Positions 51,533-63,841 of a stretch of DNA of 64,000 bases are shown piece by piece. The notes beneath the pieces are model-generated. The model was given only the letters and a program-made list of their open reading frames with translations, ran no database searches and had not been told where the DNA came from. Made by a program: the position numbers and the translations under genes. Position 1 is the stretch's first letter; the number at the start of each line of letters is the position of its first letter. The DNA is from Paramecium tetraurelia (lineage: Eukaryota; Ciliophora; Oligohymenophorea; Peniculida; Parameciidae), in the NCBI RefSeq assembly GCF_000165425.1, contig NW_001799624.1:304270-368269 (forward strand), written 5' to 3'.

Positions 51533-52250
51533 CAATGAAATTTGTAAAATAGTTATGTTTATACTATTAACATAAATTAAATCAAGCTTAGGATAAAAAT
51601 CCCATTATTTATTATCTGCGGTATAAATTCTTCAATATTTTATACATTCCAACTCATGATAATTGTTACCAATTCTTTTACCTATTTGTTTTTTCTCTAT
51701 TCCTTATAAATAGCAGAGATCTGGCAAAGTGTATAAGCTTTCACGACATAAACAATAATCTCTAGATGATCTGTTATTATTAAGCTCTAGCTAATATGAA
51801 ACAAAGTACAATATAGCATCTAAATCTTTTTGCTGTATTATTTAATTTAATTATAATCTTAAGATTGATCCAATTATTTGAAACGCAATTACCTCAAAAA
51901 GGACAAAGAAATTTATTTTGAAAATTAAACAAATTGATTTTGAGACTTATCATGAAGTCAGAATCTAAAATTCTTCTATTACAGTGATTATATCAAATTA
52001 AATGAATTTATATTTTTTTTTAATTTTACATTCAGAATCAAACAACCTTTGATTATAACTTAAATTATATGAAATATCATATTTTTTTTGTATGTTTTTA
52101 TCTATCATGAAATCTTCTTTATTATTAAATTACATTTAGTAAACTAGAACTCTAAGAATTTTTTAAGAACTAAAAAACGAATTTCATAAATTTTCTTGAA
52201 GATATCTCATTTTCTAAGAATTTAAAATAATTATATTATATTTATCAGTT
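51533..52250. other. Intergenic with a possible small minus-strand exon
   Basis: The minus strand from about 51860 to 51632 carries an open stretch with KDLDAILYFVSYQLELNNN and LYTLPDLCYLQGIEKKQIG, ending in TGA. No start codon or upstream exon could be fixed, so it is noted but not called as a gene. Confidence 0.35.
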
Positions 52251-53639
52251 TCATAATCTAATTACTTTAGTTTCACTTTTTGCTTAATCGACTTAACTTT
52301 AAACAGATTTTTAAGCTTTCATTAAAATATTCCTCAACTCTTCCTTAGGAACCTCTTAAGCGAAATAATCCATAAGTCCAGGATCAATTAGCTCTTTTAA
52401 TTATTAAGGTGAAAGAGCAGGAATATCAACCCAAATAATTTCTTTACCGCATCCCAGTTTTTTTTGGTTTTTTTCAGAGGGATCAACATATTTTTTAGGA
52501 TGAGTAATTTATGATTTTTACATAAAGTCTTTGTTTTCCGTATAACTTACTCCTTTATCTGATATATTAAATGTGTATCTTGAATGAAATTTATACTTTT
52601 CAAATTTGTTATCATCTTTATCAGGAAAATTTCCACAAGTTGTACCATATTAACATCCGGATACTTTTAACCAAATAAGTCCACAGTGAGGGCAGGCTTT
52701 AATAAAATTGAAAAAATGCTCTTCATTATTTTTCATTTTTTATTGAGTAAGCTTTACAATATCTTCAATATCTACCATCACAGCCTTCTTTAATTCAAAA
52801 TGAACTAGATAGGCAAGACTAGGATTTTAATGATACTCAAACAATTTAGAAAATTCTGCATTATTTTTTATTTCAAAATCTGTGATTAAGTTTTCTGCTA
52901 TTTTTTTTGTCTCTAAAGCCAAATAATGCATTATTTCATGCATTGATTTGTCTTTCTCATCAAAATCTTTAATATATTACCTTATAACATTTGCTAATTT
53001 TCTAAAGTTTTAGATTACATCTTCCTTTTTACATTCTAATTCAAATTCAATTTCATCTTATAATTCAACTAATTCAAAATTAGAATAAAATTCTGCATCC
53101 GTTAATTTAACATCTTGTGCTTAGCATCGATCCAAAATAGAATCAATTTATGCACAAATCTTTTCACCAGTATCAAATTTGGATACAAATATCACAGAAT
53201 TTATTTTATATGAAGCTGCCAACTTTCTTACTTATTCCTCATTTTTTTATATAGTTGACAAATCTGCAGTATCCCAATGTGTCACAGCAATTGTTAAAAG
53301 ATGTCTAAATCTTTAAAATTTTACAACAATGAATTTGATATAGTCTTACATTAAGTCTATTCTTTCCCATTTAACAACTATAAATATTTAATTAACTGGG
53401 CCTTCAGTTAGTGCATTTAAAACACTTACAGCATGAATAATTTTCTCCGATTTTGATCCGTAACCTGGAGTATCTAATACTCGAAATCCACTTCCAAAAG
53501 CAGCCTCTTTTAAAAATGTTTATCTCGTAAGTGACATACCTCCTGATTGTGTAGGTTAGTTTGTTTTACATATTTTATTGAAAAAGGTGGTTTTCCCACT
53601 CCCAGTGAACCCTGTAAGTACAGCCTATCTTCTACTCAT
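52251..53639 (-). CDS. AIG1-like P-loop GTPase with Cys-rich zinc domain
   Basis: Intronless, 462 residues. The start MSRRQAVLTGFTGSGKTTFF is a full G1 loop. SLTRQTFLKEAAFGSGFRV and DTPGYGSKSEK supply switch and G3 motifs, IAVTHWDTADL the G4 and VIFVSKFDTGEK the G5 region. After a helical linker, a Cys/His cluster follows: KACPHCGLIWLKVSGCQY, TTCGNFPDK and LGCGKEIIWVDIP, enough for one zinc site and unusual for AIG1 proteins. The end KELIDPGLMDYFAQEV is shared with the decayed copies at 31-34 kb. Transcribed divergently from the neighbouring pseudo-GTPase. AIG1/GIMAP GTPases oligomerise on membranes; a comparable role is inference. Confidence 0.87.
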
Positions 53640-53829
53640 TTTACTTTCTCTAATTTTTTATTTATATCATGAAATGTTTTAGAATTACTTTAAAACTCCA
53701 TTTCAATTCTATTATAAGATGGTTATTAGAAATTATATAAAAATATTCTATTAAATAGTTTATTATAGAAATTATTATCAATTTCGGTTTATAACACTGC
53801 TTTATATTTCAAAGATTAATTTTAGAAAC
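53640..53829. promoter_or_regulatory. 190-bp divergent promoter region
   Basis: Separates the ATG of the GTPase (minus) from the ATG of its partner (plus). Such spacing would allow shared regulation. No defined element was identified. Confidence 0.45.
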
Positions 53830-55669
53830 ATGGCAAGATCATTAATTATCCTATTAGGAAATGATTAAAAGGTAAAGGACTCTATTTTTTATGAATATTC
53901 TGGAATTGACAATCAGAATGAATATATTGCTTTACCCTATTCAAATCCAGTTCCAAGTAGTGTTTTTAAAGATTAATATCATAATTATCAAATACTAAAT
54001 ACTCCAAGTACAAATAAAAAAGATGAATTATATTCCCTGTGGAAAAATCTAATATCAATTTCTAAGTAGGAAAATTTGGAGTTAGCAACAATTATATATT
54101 GTTTTATGGATCCTATTATAGAGGTACATTAATTATTAAATGATTTGCACAAATAAATGGGTTTTAAATTAGATCAAAATGAAATTATACTATTAACATC
54201 ATCTGAAAATTTAGTCGATCAAAAGTGCAATTTTACAAATACCAATACTTTTTAATGTATTCAACTAAATTCAGCTAAACCACAGACCATTTTACAATAA
54301 ATTTAAAAAAAAAAATTTATAAAATTGTAAAATTTGAGGCTAAAACTTTAAAAAGAGAATAGATATTATGATATTGCAAAAGATATTTGTGATGCTATTT
54401 TTTTGGAAATACAGTAAATTGTGAAGAAAAGTTACAAATAAACAGATTTTATTAAAACCATTCTTTAAGAATAAGTATTTTCTTAGATTTTGCCAAAAGC
54501 AAATTTAAATTTCACATCTGAAATTTCTTTGTTTACTATAGAAGTTTATATTAGGGAAATTTTTTACAACAAAAAAAATGAATTCGAAAAAATTTGTTAG
54601 AACAAGTCAATGTTACAATCCTTCTTTTAATATTGGCTCAAATTATGATTGCATTTGGTTGTATGACTCAAAGCCTTAATTTGAATTAGAGAAGCTTTCT
54701 CAAATATAAATTTTGCTGAATAATAATTCACCTTCCTTAAATTATTGCCCTATATGTTAAAATAAAACATTTTATGTAATCTATAGATAAGTAGTAGATG
54801 CTGCTTACGAAGAGGTTCAATTTAGAATAATTGATCAAATAAGTTAAACATATTAATAATAAGATTCAAACGAAATACTATAAATTATGTTTTTATCAAA
54901 TGAAGAAGAAGAAAAAAAAAAGGTTTTTTACTTAATCTAAGAAAATTGTTCAACCGAGAATTCGAGATAGAGATCTAATTTTGAGCAAACTTCAATAATC
55001 AATAATAAATACCGGTTCCATAATCCTCCATTATTTGATTTTGAAAAAGATAGTGAAAATACAATAACAACCTTTAGAGATTATTTTAGTAACAATTCTA
55101 TTCATTTTTTTTTCATTTTTATAAAGTTTGAAAGAACAGATATCATGATTTAAAGAATTACTAAAATAATTAAGAAAATCTATCATTTAGAAAGAAACAG
55201 AATAGCTTTAATTGTAAATTAATGTGAATGTGAATAATACTAAAAGTTAGAGTTACAAAAAAGATTTAGTTACTTTGGCTTTAAAACTATAGAGTTTTTT
55301 TCAAACGATTCCCCTTAAGATATATGCAATGCCCTGTTTAAAACTTTAGAAAATGTAGATGCATAAAGATTTGATTTTTCTAATACAATTTTTGAATAAG
55401 AAAATGAGATTGCAGATCAATAATAATAATAAATGAAAGAAAATCTTATAAACGTTAGCAAGCAAATTGAAGCAGATTAAATATAGAAATTTAAAACCTA
55501 AATGGCTTAGGATAAAGAATAATAAGAAATATTAAACAGGGAAATTAGAGATTTAGAGGAGACATTGTATAAGAAAAGAGAATAATAAAGAGATATATCA
55601 TATAAAATTAGATAAGATTAATAAGAATTATATGATTGGGAAAGATAGTATCGAAAATTTAAGTATTGA
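53830..55669 (+). CDS. Pseudo-GTPase-like partner protein with internal Cys motif
   Basis: About 612 residues, intronless. The N-terminal part (MARSLIILLGNDQKVKDS, then YQILNTPSTNKKDELYSLW and IILLTSSENLVD) follows the G1-G3-G4 spacing of a GTPase but lacks the P-loop Lys/Ser. The middle has a CPIC pair with another Cys upstream. The second half (FFFIFIKFERTDIMIQRITK ... IALIVNQCECE) aligns with the neighbour's IFIVVKWERIDLMQDYIK ... IAVTHWD, with the NKxD/HWD residues lost. It ends in a coiled coil (LEETLYKKREQQRDISYK). The frame changes by one base within the A8 run near 54570-54577; see findings. It is not in frame without correction or frameshift. Confidence 0.7.
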
Positions 55670-56980
55670 TTTCCAATAATGATAAAAAAATATCTTTATT
55701 TTATATAAATATCTCAATTAAAAAATCTGTAAACACTATCGATTTGTATTGCCTTATTTGATATTAGAACACTTGTTTATAATGCAGTATATAAAATAAT
55801 AAATTGTTGATTTGGATTTTTTCTTGATTATATTTGAATTATTGATTCATTCATCTTCTTCATTATCAAATTTAATGCTCTTTTAGTTATTTAACATTTC
55901 TCACGGGTAAAAAAATAACCAATTTATTATAGTACAAATGCAAAGAAACAAAAATTGTTTATAATAATTTTAGACCATTTTCCATTCAATAAGAAAAATA
56001 ATCCAGAAAAAAAATTATGTATTAAGAGATAAATTTAAACCTTTAGTTTCAGGCTATGTTAACTTCAGCTTCAATCCTACTTATTATAGAGGAATGATAG
56101 TGTTAAAATGTTAATGATCAAAATTATAACAATTTTTTTTCAAATAGTTTGGAATTAATATGGTTTTGTAAATATCTAATTGAGTTTTGTAAATCTACGA
56201 ATCCTTTTGTATTTTGTGATAATTTAATTCCTATATTTCTTTAGAAGAACTTATTTTATGTAGTATTATATTTTCAATTTATATTGACACACAATATATT
56301 TCAATTAGTGCATTCTATCTCTATTATATCAATTTTTTATGATATAATCTATAATGAACACTATATGATTTGAATATATATGGAAAGTAAATATACTAAT
56401 ATTAAACATTATTGATTTAATAATCTAGAATTGGTTAAGCGCTCACCTTCCTTATTGATCAAGAGAAAATCCCTTTAGGTATGAATTTTTTTAGGTATTT
56501 GAAATAAGAATTAAATTAGAAATTAGATCAGGCCTCCTTTAAACTCATTATCATTTTTGGATATTATGAAAACAATTATGTTTTTATAAAATGTGATTTA
56601 TGTTTACATTCATCTAATTCCACAAAATTTTACTCTTCTAAGCCTCATCCCTACTCCAATAATAAACAAGATTCTAAATTTATACGTATTAAATTATTTT
56701 TCTTAATTCTATAATCATAATGTAATTAAAATTGAGCATAAATCATTTATTAATCAATTACAAATGGGGGAGCATGATATTTGCTTCAAATCATCTTCTT
56801 CCCTCCATTCATAGTATTATTTACTCTAAACATAATGATTGTTACAAAATTGACTTGTTGGATTTGATTTTAACAACCAAAATAATTTGAATTATATAAC
56901 ATCTAAAAATAGAATCAACAATGAAAAACAGATTATATAATATGTATATTGTGATATCGAAAGAAATACATGATTATGTA
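55670..56980. other. Long A+T-rich intergenic region
   Basis: No coding frame, repeat or RNA gene could be recognised in either strand. It contains one short patch of higher G+C near 56440-56480 that does not fold into a tRNA. Confidence 0.45.
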
Positions 56981-57151
56981 TCAAATTGGGTTCAATTTTT
57001 GTAGTTGCTCAGCTTCCTTAACCAGCTATTATTGCATTATCTCTAGTATTCTAATGTTTTTATCCAATTTTTCAACTTATTATGAAATCACATCGTGCCA
57101 AGGGTAAAGCACAAAAGCTTAAAAGCTTAATGCGCAGATTCCAACAAACAT
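56981..57151 (-). CDS. Tiny secreted-type protein, tandem paralogue 1
   Basis: 56 residues, intronless. A hydrophobic start (MFVGICALSFQAFVLYP) is followed by WHDVISQQVEKLDKNIRILE and a helical, coiled-coil-like tail. It aligns with the gene at 57444-57647 over 38 residues (ALSFQAFVLYPWHDVISQQV against ALCFQALVLYPCHDTISEQV). Conservation between the two copies, including the TAA codon read as Gln in the signal segment, argues that both are real genes. The hydrophobic start may be a cleaved signal peptide, placing the product in the secretory path. Confidence 0.65.
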
Positions 57152-57443
57152 ATTCACTTTAGGAAGAACCATGGTTTTTGCTAAGTTTAGTTAAATTTAA
57201 TTATTAATTTCTCTTCAATCAATTTTATGCTTTGTAGTAAGATATTTTTCCATTAATTTCTAGAAATCCTTAGTTTAGTTCTATTTTTAGATCAAACTGA
57301 TAAACACTTCTTCTCCTACTTTGATTAGTAAGCAATAACATCCATAAAATTGTCTTTTTAAGATTATTTATATTATTGCTACTATTTTTAGGATCTCATT
57401 ATTTATATTATATTTTAAAAAAAACAAATGAATAAAAATCACA

Positions 57444-57647
57444 TCAGATATTTTTTCCATTCATAATTATTCTATGCTTGATTAACTCCTAATTTCTCTC
57501 CATATGAGTTTTTAATTCCACTTCCATCTATTCCAATCTCACAATATTTTTCTCCAATTTGTCGACTTACTCGGAGATAGTGTCATGACAAGGATACAGG
57601 ACTAGTGCTTAAAAACATAAGGCAGTGAAAGCAATAGCAAAATTCAT
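57444..57647 (-). CDS. Tiny secreted-type protein, tandem paralogue 2
   Basis: 67 residues, intronless, ending in TGA 57444-57446. The start MNFAIAFTALCFQALVLYP is signal-peptide-like; CHDTISEQVDKLEKNIVRLE and a longer helical tail (MEVELKTHMERNQELIKHR) follow. It is the second member of a tandem pair about 290 bp from the first. Small secretory coiled-coil proteins make up the crystalline trichocyst matrix of Paramecium, but these are much shorter than known ones, so that role is only a suggestion. Confidence 0.68.
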
Positions 57648-58116
57648 TTTGATAATCCCCATTCAATACTCAATGGATTTATTTTAATAATTGTATATAA
57701 AATGTCAGAATATTCAGATTTATATTCAAAATAATTATATAACTGATTATTATTAGGTTGATTATTATCTTAAGATTTACACATAATCATATTTTCAAGT
57801 TTTTAAGATCTCTAGACAACATTAAAAATTCTAAATCTATAAATAGATAAATATGAATAATGATCGATAGTAATTTTCATTTATAGAATTTTGAAATTAA
57901 TATTAAATAACAGATAGTTAAGGTTGGTGTCACATTCAATCTATTACTCACTGTAAGATTTTTTAAGAAATATTTTTGAGATTCACTTTGCTTTTAAAAA
58001 ACATCTCTTATCACTTCCTCTGTTAACATTATCTTATTCAATATAATTTAAGATGTAAATACTTAATTTATAAATGAAAGAGTTAATATGAATTAACTTT
58101 GATTTATATATATATA
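57648..58116. other. Intergenic, A+T-rich
   Basis: No supported gene. An (AT)n run lies at its right edge, next to the stop of the cyclic-nucleotide-binding gene. Confidence 0.45.
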
Positions 58117-60248
58117 TCATAATATTGACTTCTAAAAATCAGATTCAACTTTAGATTATGTTTTAACTCTTTTCTTATTTTTAGTTTAATCATCCTTATT
58201 TTAAACGCTATGTAAAGGATGATAAGTATTAATAGAATCTGTCAACATAAATCCTTATATTTGATTGTCTGATAATCTATCTAATCTAGAACTCATTGAT
58301 TTAGATTTCATAAATGATTGATAATTTGATTTTATGATATCTACTTTAGATGAAATATTTGGATTCACAACTCTTACATGTTGTTTAGCAACTTTTATTG
58401 AAGGCAATTATTAAGAATCTTCTTCGTTAGACTACCTATAAGATATTTAATCTCTGTTCGTTGCAAAAGATGGGAAATTATCTACGACGGACTGATTATA
58501 GGAGATCTTTGACAGTGATATTCTATTTACTAAAATGTGGAGTTTTGGATCTATATTATTCTATTATATTTACTTTGGTTTTGCTGGCTAAAATTATTCA
58601 AATTGCTTTTCAACTCTTATCAGAAGACACTTTTAGAAATTTTCTCCTGCCAATTTTAGCATATTAAATTCTTCTTACTTTTCACCATATTATTCATCTA
58701 GTTTAGTATGTTGATCAATAATAGATTTATTTTATTCAACCATCTATTACTTAGAGAGTTTTGATTAAAAAGTAGAACGAAGGATAGGAGAAGACAAAAG
58801 TGGTTTAGCTTCATCCTTACCAAACTCATTTGCATATCTTCTTTCGACTGCTAATGCTTCTTCCTTTTTAGTAAGATAAAAGTTACACCTCTTTGTTTTC
58901 ACAATATCCTCAATCCTCTTCCTAAAAAGATAACTATTTCGTTGTTGAAGAGAATTTAAAGCTTAAAAAAATTCAGGAAATGTTTTCCTCACAATATGAT
59001 AATTCTCAAAATAATTACTATAATATATTACTTCTAAGGAAAGACAATAGCAATTACAAATAGTTAATGTTTTTACAGAGTAGTCTCTTTTTTCTTTCTT
59101 TTAGACAACTTCTGTTTCTCCAACGAAACACCCTCCTGTTAGATTGGCTAGAACTATTGTCTCTTTAATGTCTTTGACTTCCTATTTAGAATTTTAGAAT
59201 AAAGAAACTAATGTAAAATCTACATTATTTTAACTAGGGGGTTTTGGAAATTCAACATTTTATAACAATTACATTTCTCCGTCTTTTAATAGGAGGAATC
59301 CATCGGTTTCATCTCCTTATTTCCAAATGAAAAAGTTAGCTGGAAACTTGGCAGATGTAAAATACAAAATAAGTTTAGACATTTTGTGCTTAGTCATATG
59401 TGGAAACATTTTAAAAAAATAGTCTATCTTTTATTATAATGCTTTCATTCCTTTTTCTCCTACTTGCTATGTTTACTTATTAGCATTACCTTAAAGTTAG
59501 CTTTTGATAAGGATACCAATTTCAAATCAGTTAAACCGAAAATACTAGCAGTTCTAGGTTTATCATTGGTTAATGCCATTTCACCAAATATGGAACCAGA
59601 ATATTTTTAAGCTACTAACATAAACTTACAAATTCCTTAATTTGTGAAATATTTTTCGAAATTTCCTGATCGAAATAATATTAATTCAGAATCAATCACT
59701 TTTTATGGTTTAGCCTACTTTTTAATAACTTAACTATAAAATTTCATCAATTCCTCCCCTTATAATTGAGAAACAGATTCCAAATGCAATTTTTCAAGCA
59801 TTTTTAATATTCTTGGTTGAGCAGCTGCTTCGTCAGCTTCTATAGATGCTTGTTGTCTTCTGATATAGATTCCTGCCCTCCCACTTAGAACAATATAAAA
59901 TTTATCGCCAGCATCATCTACATATCATGGCAAAATCTACCAATATGAAAAACAGGAGAATCTTTGGGTATGAATTCATAGATTAGATTTTGGCAACATA
60001 ATTTTGTAAATTCCATTAATGTTTGTGTGTCAGGACAATTTTCTTTGAAAAAATCAATAACCTGAAGTATTTTGGCAATAACATCAATTTACTCTTCAGA
60101 TAAATATTGGTAATCTTGATAAATTTAGACAACAGGCTTTTTATTATTGTGATATCACTCATACTTAAAACAATTCTTCTTTTGCTATCGCTTGATCTTC
60201 CTGTTCCTTTTCAAGATCCTTGCTTAATCCTTTTTTCAGTTTGGACAT
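58117..60248 (-). CDS. Cyclic-nucleotide-binding protein with two cNMP domains
   Basis: Product of 685 residues; introns 60137-60164 (28), 59918-59940 (23) and 59467-59489 (23), in frame. The first cNMP domain (residues about 75-260) has FYIVLSGRAGIYIRR and the phosphate-binding cassette FGEMALTNDKPRTASI with Gly-Glu and Arg in place, so it can bind cAMP or cGMP. The second (residues about 270-430) has TDGFLLLKDGEMQL and GGCFVGETEVVQ but lacks the cassette Arg-Ala, so binding is doubtful. The C-terminal 250 residues are helical then disordered. No kinase, channel or PKA-inhibitor motif is attached. It sits in a window that also encodes a cNMP phosphodiesterase. Confidence 0.88.
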
Positions 60249-60315
60249 TTCTTAATTTATTATAATGACTGATTATGCTATAATTTATTCTAAAATAACA
60301 TTATATATGTATAAT

Positions 60316-62046
60316 TCATTATATCTTAGATTATAATTCTTTGATTTTATCTCCAAGATTATTACAATCTCCTTGACCTTTCCATTGTCTCTCCCAAATC
60401 TTTACTATTTCTCGTTCACTACCTCAGCACTGATATTAATCAAGAATCTCCATCTGAATATCATTGATACTTTAATACCTTAATTAGTCTGATCATGCAT
60501 ACTAATATGATAATATTGCCTTTACGGTGACTTTCATCCAATAGATCTAAACTTTAATGGTATTTGTAATAATTAAACTTATTTAAACAAAACATTGCAT
60601 AATATTTCATATCAATACTATTTCATTTTATTAATTGAAATTCTATTTCTCAAGACACAATTTTCTTAATTATTCAATCTAAATTGGTTACTTAATCCGC
60701 TTATTCAATTCAAGGTTTATTATCATTATGAATTACTCCATTTACAACTTCAATTTCTGATGAAAAGTTTATAGTCATTCCAATTCTGCTCAATTTATTA
60801 GATTGTTATATAATCACCAATTCCATTTGCTTACTCATAAAATTCTAAATTTCAATTAGACAGCTTAAAACTTTTAGACCATATATTGACAATAATAACC
60901 TCTAGCTGTAAATCATATTTATGATCATTAATACATGTTTCCGCATAAATGGGATAATAATAACTATTAATTAACTATGTCCCCTATTTCAGAAGCATAG
61001 GTATTTTCCTTTTCTTTTTTAAAAACAGATATTTTCTCATTATCTTATCTTGTCTTATGGATTCTTGAATATAAAATTCTTAACCTTGAAGTGATAATTT
61101 CCAAATTATCCTGATAAATTACTTGTAAGATGATTTTAATATTATTTCAACAACAAGCAGAATATTAAAAGCATCTAACAAGAGTATTTAAGAACTTTGG
61201 ATTTCAAAATTTAGGGTTGAGATTGTATTGATATCCCTTACCCTACTAGAGTACTTATTGAATTCTTAAATCTTTGTTAATAATATCAATAAGGTTCTGC
61301 TCAAAAGTGAGGCGAAAAAAGAGTTCTAAATCAAATAACTCTTTTAATTTAGATTAATTTCTTCAGTTTCTTACTTTTCTATATCTTATGGGCTAAGGTG
61401 GTATCAATGTAAATAAACGTTTTTTACTACTTATTTGCCTTTATATATCTATGCCTCATTTATCGAGTGAGGAGGGAATTTCCAATAAATGTTAATTGAA
61501 TTGAATGATATCTCTTAAAATACTTTTTGTTCCATTTTATTCAATTAACATTCTCTAGCGATAGATTAATTAATTTTATTCAATCCTTCTATGAAAACTT
61601 CTGACTATCATGTTTGCATTTTTCATTGTACTCTTTTTCATTTCAAATAAGGAATTCTAAACACACTTCTAGTATCACACTCAACTCTACTCTCTAAATA
61701 TTATTGTATTATTTTACCTACAAATTCTCTGCATCTGCCTTTTTGATTCCTTTGCAATTCCACTATAATGTCTATTTATATGATCCTAGAGATACAAATG
61801 TATAGGTTCTGGAATATTACAATCCCCGCAGTTGCTTATTTAAATAAACAGTCAAGCCTTAAGTAATCTGGCTAGCTTAATCTATCATTGGTTCCCATTT
61901 TTCTCAACTTATTTAAAATGCTTTAAATTTTCAGATAGGCCTGTTTTACCTCAGCTGTTGATAAATAAACCTCCTCTAACAGCCGCTATTGTTATACTTA
62001 CCGCCCATTTAGCTTTTGATTTATCTTCTAAATTTCTTTTAAACAT
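60316..62046 (-). CDS. Hypothetical gene, exon structure not resolved
   Basis: Coding-like stretches lie on the minus strand in changing frames. The start MFKRNLEDKSKAKWA joins LLEEVYLSTAEVKQAYLKIQ through a 16-nt GT...AG intron (61986-62001). Then LNKLRKMGTNDRLSQPDYLR, FHRRIEQNQLIYRQRMLIEQ, ELFDLELFFRLTFEQNLIDI and finally IVKIWERQWKGQGDCNNLGD before TGA 60316-60318. The last part may be a separate small gene with an in-frame TGA at 60424-60426. Several introns could not be placed. No domain recognised. Coding potential is fair; the boundaries are provisional. Confidence 0.45.
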
Positions 62047-62467
62047 AAATATCAATATGCTATAATAATAATCAAAACCGAAATAAGAAATAATATTATT
62101 ACTTATTTCCAAATCCTTAAGCTTAATCTATATCTATGTATTTGTAAAGAGTTTTGGATAATTATTAATTAGAATATCCAACTATATGTTTTTTTTGGTT
62201 TCTTTAAGGTACTATGCAAAGCAGTAGCTGGAGAAATATAACACTTTAAATCAAGGCTTTAAAATCTAAACTTTAAATATGTAAACAATATCTAATATTA
62301 ATAATAGATGATTAAATTGTCATAACTATCCTCCATAACATTATGTTATTTTCTTAATCAATTTTTTGTTATTTTAGAATCAAATAAATACTTAACTAAA
62401 TAGATAATAGTTCAACATTTCGAAAAATGTGAACTTAAATAATTTAATCAAGCAAGAATAAATAATA
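62047..62467. other. Intergenic, nothing recognised
   Basis: A+T-rich. No RNA gene or conserved coding frame seen. Confidence 0.45.
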
Positions 62468-63829
62468 TCACAATCTTATTCTGTTTATATCAAAAAAGGT
62501 TCTTTATGATTTTTCATCAAAAACCCTTGTTTTTAGTGCTACTTTATTTTCGTACAAACTCAAAATTGCAACATCATCCTCATTTAGTATTTGAGCTTCA
62601 TTCTCATTCTGTGTAATACCACCTTCACATTCTGATACAAAATTTTTAGGCACTTCTTTTTCATACAGAAAGTCTAAATTTAAACCTACTAGGTGAGATT
62701 TTTTTAATTCTTCCCTTGTCATATTAGCCCTAATTAAAATATAAATTCTAGATATCTCATATATAAGATTCTCAAAAGTAAGCTTTTATTCCATTTTACT
62801 TTTTGCTTTTTCATAAAATCTCTTAAATTTATCAATATCTATGTTTTCATTTCGAAATTTAACTTTTATAATCTCTCTTCTCCAATTTCTTTTAAACCTT
62901 ACTTGGTGAAATTATGGATAGTAAAATGCGATTAGATCATTGATTATTTTTTCGTTCAAATAGTAATCGTTTAAAAAGAATATCATAAATCTAATCATGA
63001 ACAATATTGAGACTATTGAACCAATATTAGCCAGTAAATCTCCTGCAGTTGGATATTCAAATATGGTCTTTATTTGATCTCCTTTCATAGCTATATAAAA
63101 AGAAGCATAAGTAACATTACCATAAGCTTGGTAACAATACTATGCTGAATTGGTTTATGATTGCACTAGTGCTCCATTTATAAATTCATTCTATTTAGAC
63201 AACCCAAATAAAAGAGAATCTTTGACTTCGTAAAAATTGCTTTAAAGAAAAATATTAAAGGTATAACAACTTGTTTCTTCAATTTGAATATAAAATTCCT
63301 ACATACTTGTTTAAACCTAACCATCGTTTGAGTTCAGTTATTTTCCTTTTATCTGCAAAACCAGATAATTTAGTGGCTAACTGAAAAACTTCTGAATTGT
63401 TTCTTCAGAGGCACAATTTTCATCCTTTTCCAATAAGTCTGGCGTGCATTTAACGATTTATACATACATTTCCGAAGTAGTCATTAAATTGCCATTCACT
63501 TTTGAAAAACCCAATTTCATTTTAGGTATTAAGAAATTATTGCCATAATATGATGTTTAATTGGATAGTCTCAATACTGTAGCATTACCGTATTCAAAAT
63601 TTTCTGTATAAATCAAGAGTGGTATCAAAACCTTCTCCTTAAAAGGATCTATCATTCCTTCTTTGTATCCTTAGTAAGTAATCTTGATAATATCATAATC
63701 AAAATCCAATAGCTCAAAGTTCGAAACATATACAAAATTAGTAATTTTAGGGCTATATTAATTAGTTTGCCATTGAAAAAACACCCAAAGAGTATACGCT
63801 AGACTTGCTGAAAAAATCATCAATGTCAT
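62468..63829 (-). CDS. Subtelomeric membrane protein, 5' end cut by the telomere
   Basis: Intronless, 453 residues from the first available ATG. It opens directly with a membrane segment (MTLMIFSASLAYTLWVFFQW), then a large region that looks extracytoplasmic with regularly spaced Cys and Asn-X-Ser/Thr sites (YGNATVLRLSNQTSYYG). A second membrane segment (LLANIGSIVSILFMIRFMIF) and a charged cytosolic tail follow. The frame stays open upstream of the ATG (GGI) into the telomere repeats, 12 bp away. Ciliate proteins of this layout normally have cytosolic residues before the first segment, so the true 5' end is probably missing. Function unknown. Confidence 0.78.
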
Positions 63830-63841
63830 GATTCCTCCAAA

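Noticed and set aside
58461-58667. Plus-strand frame of 68 codons
   Set aside because: It is antisense to the well-supported cyclic-nucleotide-binding gene.
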